A stretch of DNA of 64,000 nt from Amycolatopsis iheyensis (GTDB lineage: Bacteria; Actinomycetota; Actinomycetes; Mycobacteriales; Pseudonocardiaceae). The stretch covers positions 62,001 through 126,000 of the forward strand of contig NZ_JAMXQV010000013.1 of assembly GCF_024703995.1 (NCBI RefSeq). The letters run 5' to 3'. The position numbers and the translations under genes were made by a program. This document shows positions 60,557 through 64,000 of the stretch, in pieces (positions within the stretch are counted from its first letter, which is position 1; every line of letters begins with the position of its first letter). The notes under the pieces are model-generated. The model saw only the letters and a program-made list of their open reading frames with translations, searched no databases and was not told where the DNA came from.

Positions 60557-61783
60557 GTGGCCGCTCCGCTCATCCCCGCCGGTTTCGACTTCACGGACCC
60601 GGACCTCTACGCCCAACGGCTCCCGGTGGACGAGTTCGCCGAGCTCCGGCGGACGGCTCCCGTGTGGTGGAACCCCCAGAAGCACAACACCGCGGGGTTC
60701 CGCGACGACGGCTACTGGGTCGTCTCGCGCCACGCGGACGTCAAGGAGGTCTCGCGCGACAGCACGCTCTACTCCTCCAGCGAGAAGACCGCGATCATCC
60801 GCTTCGACGAGAGCATGACCGAGGACAACCTCAACGCGAACCGCCTCGTCCTGCTCAACATGGACGCCCCGCAGCACACCAAGCTGCGGCGGATCGTGTC
60901 GAAGGGCTTCACCCCGCGCTCGATCGCGAAGCTCGAGGACACCCTGCGCGACCGCGCGGAGCGGATCGTGCACGAGGCCCGCAAGAAGGGCACCGGCGAC
61001 TTCGTCACCGACGTCGCGTGCGAGCTGCCGCTGCAGGCGATCGCCGAGCTGATCGGCATCCCGCAGGAGGACCGGCTCAAGATCTTCGACTGGTCCAACC
61101 AGATGGTCGCCTACGACGACCCCGAGTACGAGGTCGAGCCCCTGGAGGCTTCCGCGCAGCTCATCGGCTACGCCTGGAACATGGCCGAGGACCGCCGCAA
61201 GTGCCCGATGGACGACATCGTCACGAAGCTGATCCAGGCCGACGTCGACGGTGAGGCCCTCGGCTCGGACGAGTTCGGCTTCTTCGTCATCCTGCTCGCC
61301 GTCGCCGGCAACGAGACCACGCGCAACGCCATCACCCACGGCATGAAGGCGTTCCTCGACCACCCGGACCAGTGGGAGGTCTTCAAGGACCAGCGGCCCA
61401 AGACCGCGCCCGACGAGATCGTCCGCTGGGCCACCCCGGTGGTCGCCTTCCAGCGCACCGCCACCCGCGACACCGAGCTGGGCGGCGCGCGGATCCGCAA
61501 GGGCGACCGCGTCGGCATGTTCTACAGCTCCGCGAACTTCGACCCCGAGGTGTTCGAAGACGCGGAGAAGTTCGACATCCTCCGCGAGGACAACCCGCAC
61601 GTCGGCTTCGGCGGCACGGGTTCGCACTACTGCATCGGCGCCAACCTGGCCCGCCTGGAGATCGACCTGATCTTCAACGCGATCGCGGACGTGATGCCGG
61701 GCATCACCGAAGCGGAGGCCCCGGTGCGGCTGCGGTCGAGCTGGCTCAACGGGATCAAGCACTACCCGGTTCGGTACGCCTGA
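60557..61783 (+). CDS. cyp125: Steroid C26-monooxygenase CYP125
   Basis: The 408-residue P450 has the I-helix AGNETT motif (250-255), ExxR at Glu287-Arg290 (DEIVRW) and the heme loop FGGTGSHYCIGANLAR with Cys359. The sequence follows M. tuberculosis CYP125 closely (PAGFDFTDPDLYAQRLPV, LLNMDAPQHTKLRRIVS, GFFVILLAVAGNETTRN). It oxidises C26 of cholesterol or cholestenone, the entry into side-chain breakdown. I chose GTG 60557 because GGAGG precedes it. Its end overlaps the convergent hydrolase by 29 bp. Confidence 0.95.
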   Translation: MAAPLIPAGFDFTDPDLYAQRLPVDEFAELRRTAPVWWNPQKHNTAGFRDDGYWVVSRHADVKEVSRDSTLYSSSEKTAIIRFDESMTEDNLNANRLVLLNMDAPQHTKLRRIVSKGFTPRSIAKLEDTLRDRAERIVHEARKKGTGDFVTDVACELPLQAIAELIGIPQEDRLKIFDWSNQMVAYDDPEYEVEPLEASAQLIGYAWNMAEDRRKCPMDDIVTKLIQADVDGEALGSDEFGFFVILLAVAGNETTRNAITHGMKAFLDHPDQWEVFKDQRPKTAPDEIVRWATPVVAFQRTATRDTELGGARIRKGDRVGMFYSSANFDPEVFEDAEKFDILREDNPHVGFGGTGSHYCIGANLARLEIDLIFNAIADVMPGITEAEAPVRLRSSWLNGIKHYPVRYA

Positions 61784-62336
61784 GGAACTCCGCGACGCGC
61801 TCCCGGGTCAGTTCGGCCGCCGGCGCGTCGTGTTCGGGGCCGTGCGCGTCGAGGTAGAAGTGGCCGGCGCCGGGGTAGCGGAACACCTCGGCGTCGGCGC
61901 CCGACCGGGTCGCGGCCGCTTGCCACGCCGCGAGCTGGGCCGGCGGCGTGGTCGGGTCGGGGTCGGCCACGTGCACCTGCACCGGGAACCCGGCGCGGAG
62001 GCCGGTGGGCAGGTTCCCCACCGCGTGCAGCAGCACGGCCGCGGCGGCGTCCGGCCGCCGCGGCAGCACGTCTTCGACGACACCCGCGCCCATCGACACG
62101 CCCACGAGCACGGTCGCCGCGGGGAGGTCGCGCACCGCGTCGAGGGCCCGTCCGGAGATGGTTTCCCAGCCGACGGCCCGCATCAGCGCGAAGCCTTCGT
62201 CGATGGCCGGCGTCGTGCGGCCGTCGTAGAGGTCCGGGGTGGTGACGCGGTGCCCGGCCTCCCGCAGGCGCTCGGCGAACTCGAGTTCGGCGGGCCGGAG
62301 CCCCAGGACGGAATGGAACACCACGATGTCGGCCAC
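61755..62336 (-). CDS. Dienelactone hydrolase-like protein with Ser nucleophile
   Basis: The 193-residue protein has the DLH fold (VVFHSVLGLRPAELEFAERL, TPDLYDGRTTPAIDEGFALM). The nucleophile elbow is GVSMGAG with serine where true dienelactone hydrolases have cysteine. The acid is in VADPDPTTPP and the histidine in PGAGHFYLDAHG. It is a likely esterase of unknown substrate. It overlaps the end of cyp125 by 29 bp and diverges from the transglutaminase-like gene 35 bp away. Confidence 0.8.
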   Translation of the reverse strand: MADIVVFHSVLGLRPAELEFAERLREAGHRVTTPDLYDGRTTPAIDEGFALMRAVGWETISGRALDAVRDLPAATVLVGVSMGAGVVEDVLPRRPDAAAAVLLHAVGNLPTGLRAGFPVQVHVADPDPTTPPAQLAAWQAAATRSGADAEVFRYPGAGHFYLDAHGPEHDAPAAELTRERVAEFLRRTEPGSA

Positions 62337-62371
62337 CCGGCGATTCTGCCAAACGGTGGCATCATGGCCCG

Positions 62372-63163
62372 ATGGCCCCGCGAGCGACCGTCGACGTCGA
62401 GTTCTCCTTCCGGGTCACCCGGCCCGGACCCGCGGCGATCTCGGTCGCCGCCGCGCACGCGGACACCGAAGAGCTCACCGTGTCCTGGCACGGCGAGTCC
62501 GAGCTCGTCGAGTTCGCGCACGGCACCCGCGCCGAGGTCTTCGCGCTGCCCAAGGGCGAACACCGCGTCACCTACCACGCCGAGCGGGCGCTGACCGACC
62601 CCGAACCGGAGCCGGTCACCCTCGCCGACGTCGCCGTGTTCACCCGGCCGAGCCGGTACTGCCCGTCCGACCGGGTCGCCGGGCTCGTCCCGCCCCAGGC
62701 CGTCAAGGCCAAGGGGGACAAGGCGAAAGTCGACGCCGTCGTCCGGCACGTCCACGAGCGACTGTCCTATGTGGTCGGTGCGAGCCGCGCGACCGACGAC
62801 GCGATCGACACGCTCCTGGCCGGGGAGGGCGTCTGCCGCGACTTCGCGCACGTCTGCGTCACCCTCTGCCGCTTCCTCGACATCCCCGCGCGCTACGTCG
62901 GCGTCTACGCGCCCGGACTGTCCCCGATGGACTTCCACGCCGTCTTCGAGGCCGGCGTCGACGGGCACTGGCAGGTCTTCGACGCCACCCGCCTGGCGCC
63001 GCGGCAGACCATGCTCCGGATCTCCACCGGGCGCGACGCCGCCGACACCTCGTTCCTCGCCACCCTCGGCAGCGAGCTGGACTTCCTGGGCAGCACCGTG
63101 TTCGCGACGACGGACGCCGCGCTGCCCGTGGACGACGGCACCGAAGCGGTGATCCTGGGCTGA
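62372..63163 (+). CDS. Transglutaminase-like cysteine protease-fold protein
   Basis: The 263-residue protein has a beta-rich N-terminal part (VDVEFSFRVTRPGPAAISVA) and a transglutaminase-like core. The catalytic triad is visible as Cys in GEGVCRDFAH, His in SPMDFHAVFEAG and Asp in WQVFDATRL. It may be a peptidase or transamidase; bacterial members are of unknown role. There is no signal peptide, so it acts in the cytoplasm. It is followed on the same strand by the YihY gene. Confidence 0.86.
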   Translation: MAPRATVDVEFSFRVTRPGPAAISVAAAHADTEELTVSWHGESELVEFAHGTRAEVFALPKGEHRVTYHAERALTDPEPEPVTLADVAVFTRPSRYCPSDRVAGLVPPQAVKAKGDKAKVDAVVRHVHERLSYVVGASRATDDAIDTLLAGEGVCRDFAHVCVTLCRFLDIPARYVGVYAPGLSPMDFHAVFEAGVDGHWQVFDATRLAPRQTMLRISTGRDAADTSFLATLGSELDFLGSTVFATTDAALPVDDGTEAVILG

Positions 63164-63216
63164 GCTTGGTCCGACCGCGTGTTGCCTGCGCAAAGACGCG
63201 CCTTCCTGGGTAGACA

Positions 63217-64000
63217 GTGTCCGTGAAGAGTTCCCCCAAGGCGCCGGGCCCCTGGGCCCGGGCGCGCGCCCGGTACCGGTGGCTGGACCACATCGCCCGC
63301 GCCGCCGACCGCTACATCGACGCCGGCGGCTACCACTACATCGCCTCCATCACCTACTTCAGCCTGCTCTCGCTCGTGCCGCTGCTGATGGTGACGTCGT
63401 CGGTGGCGGGGTTCGTGCTGGCCAGCCAGCCGCACCTGCTCGACACGATGGTCCACGCGATCGTCTCCACCCTGCCCGGCGGTCTGGGGACCAAGGCCAC
63501 GGACCTGCTCACCGGGTTCGTCAAGCAGCGGACCAGCGTCGGCGCGTTCGGTCTGGTCATCGGCCTCTACTCGGGCTGGAACTGGATGAACGCGCTGCGG
63601 GACTCGCTGACCGCGCTGTGGGGGCAGAACCGCTCCGACCAGCCGCTGCTGCGGCTGATCGCCGTCGACCTGCTCGCCCTGGTCGGCTTGAGCGCGGCGC
63701 TGCTGGTGTCCTTCACGCTCACCATCTCCGGGACCGCGCTCGGCAGCTACCTGCTGCGCCTGGCCGGGCTGGACGACACGAGCTGGGGCCACCAGCTCGT
63801 CTCCGCTTCCTCGGTGCCGCTGTCGCTGGCCGCCGACTGGCTGGTGTTCCTGTGGGTGCTCACCCGGCTGCCGCGGCAGAAGGTCGGCGTGCGCAGCGCG
63901 GTCCGCGGCGCGATCGCCCTGGCCGTCGGGTTCGAGGTGCTCAAGCTGGCCGGGGGCTTCTACCTGAGGTTGATCGGCGACTCGCCGACCGGCATCGCGT
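63217..64000 (+). CDS. YihY/BrkB-family inner membrane protein, 3' end missing
   Basis: The frame starts at GTG 63217 or 63223 (MKSSPKAPGPW after the second) and stays open to the window end, 261 codons. It shows the YihY start (GYHYIASITYFSLLSLVPLLM), hydrophobic helices (AFGLVIGLYSGWNW, LLALVGLSAALLVSFTLTIS) and the charged loop LTRLPRQKVGVRSAVRGA. YihY/BrkB proteins are multi-pass membrane proteins with no settled function. The gene is cut by the window edge. Confidence 0.85.
   Translation, partial: MSVKSSPKAPGPWARARARYRWLDHIARAADRYIDAGGYHYIASITYFSLLSLVPLLMVTSSVAGFVLASQPHLLDTMVHAIVSTLPGGLGTKATDLLTGFVKQRTSVGAFGLVIGLYSGWNWMNALRDSLTALWGQNRSDQPLLRLIAVDLLALVGLSAALLVSFTLTISGTALGSYLLRLAGLDDTSWGHQLVSASSVPLSLAADWLVFLWVLTRLPRQKVGVRSAVRGAIALAVGFEVLKLAGGFYLRLIGDSPTGIA

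Overview
The window is very GC-rich actinobacterial chromosome. Codon use, mycothiol- and F420-type enzymes, and a mycobacterium-like KstR steroid regulon point to Pseudonocardiales, most likely Amycolatopsis or a close relative. The genus is an inference from gene content and style. I saw no rRNA, tRNA, CRISPR array, transposase or phage gene.

Layout. 1-5.3 kb: the 3' part of a fused isobutyryl-CoA mutase (icmF), an unknown protein, a methyltransferase, an F420-type oxidoreductase and a mycothiol-type isomerase. 5.3-8.1 kb: kstR and a divergent fused acyl-CoA dehydrogenase (fadE34/chsE3 type). 8.1-8.3 kb: a 21-bp tandem repeat array. 8.4-12.4 kb: an SNF2 helicase and SWIM zinc-finger pair. 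12.4-16 kb: a LipC-type esterase, a wax ester synthase/DGAT and an alpha/beta hydrolase. 16-20.7 kb: the igr-type operon chsE1-chsE2-chsH2-chsH1-ltp2. 20.8-22.7 kb: DUF5134, a stand-alone riboflavin kinase domain and a MaoC hydratase. 22.7-26.8 kb: kstD-kshA-ferredoxin-kshB on the minus strand. 26.9-32 kb: a delta4(5alpha)-type ketosteroid dehydrogenase and hsaA-hsaD-hsaC-hsaB. 32-36.5 kb: an alpha/beta hydrolase, small membrane proteins, an Smr protein, a metallo-beta-lactamase-fold protein and a desaturase. 36.7-42.8 kb: a UvrA-like ABC protein, a truncated and a full AraC regulator, a VOC protein and a LysR/MFS divergent pair. 43.2-50.2 kb: a candidate transmembrane redox cassette with an ECF sigma/anti-sigma pair and a secreted DUF1996 protein. 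50.2-51.0 kb: a repeat field. 51-56.2 kb: an Lrp regulator with two amidohydrolases and a sodium-solute symporter. 56.2-58.1 kb: a TIR-domain gene and a membrane partner. 58.3-64 kb: a hydrolase, fadA5 and cyp125 (divergent), a DLH-like protein, a transglutaminase-like protein and a truncated YihY-family protein.

How the genes work together. The steroid genes form at least six separately promoted units. Each has a sequence fitting the KstR operator TnnAACnnGTTnnA, four exactly and four with one mismatch. They cover C26 oxidation (Cyp125), side-chain thiolysis and beta-oxidation (FadA5, FadE34-type, ChsE1/E2, ChsH1/H2, Ltp2), rings A/B (KstD, KshA/KshB, delta4(5alpha)-KSTD) and cleavage of the aromatised ring (HsaA-D). 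HsaE/F/G and the Mce4 uptake system are not in the window.

Two loci are the best candidates for undescribed biology. The first is the redox cassette: reductase, ferredoxin, a four-histidine membrane cytochrome b, a DUF4142 protein and a lipoprotein. It shares a TGAACC-N16-CGTATC promoter with the DUF1996 gene, and the sigma/anti-sigma genes lie between the two promoters. The second is the TIR-NPCBM-like gene paired with a single-pass membrane protein that carries a similar extracytoplasmic domain. The window also holds three loci of one 21-bp repeat family, placed mostly right after stop codons, and several strong hairpin clusters.
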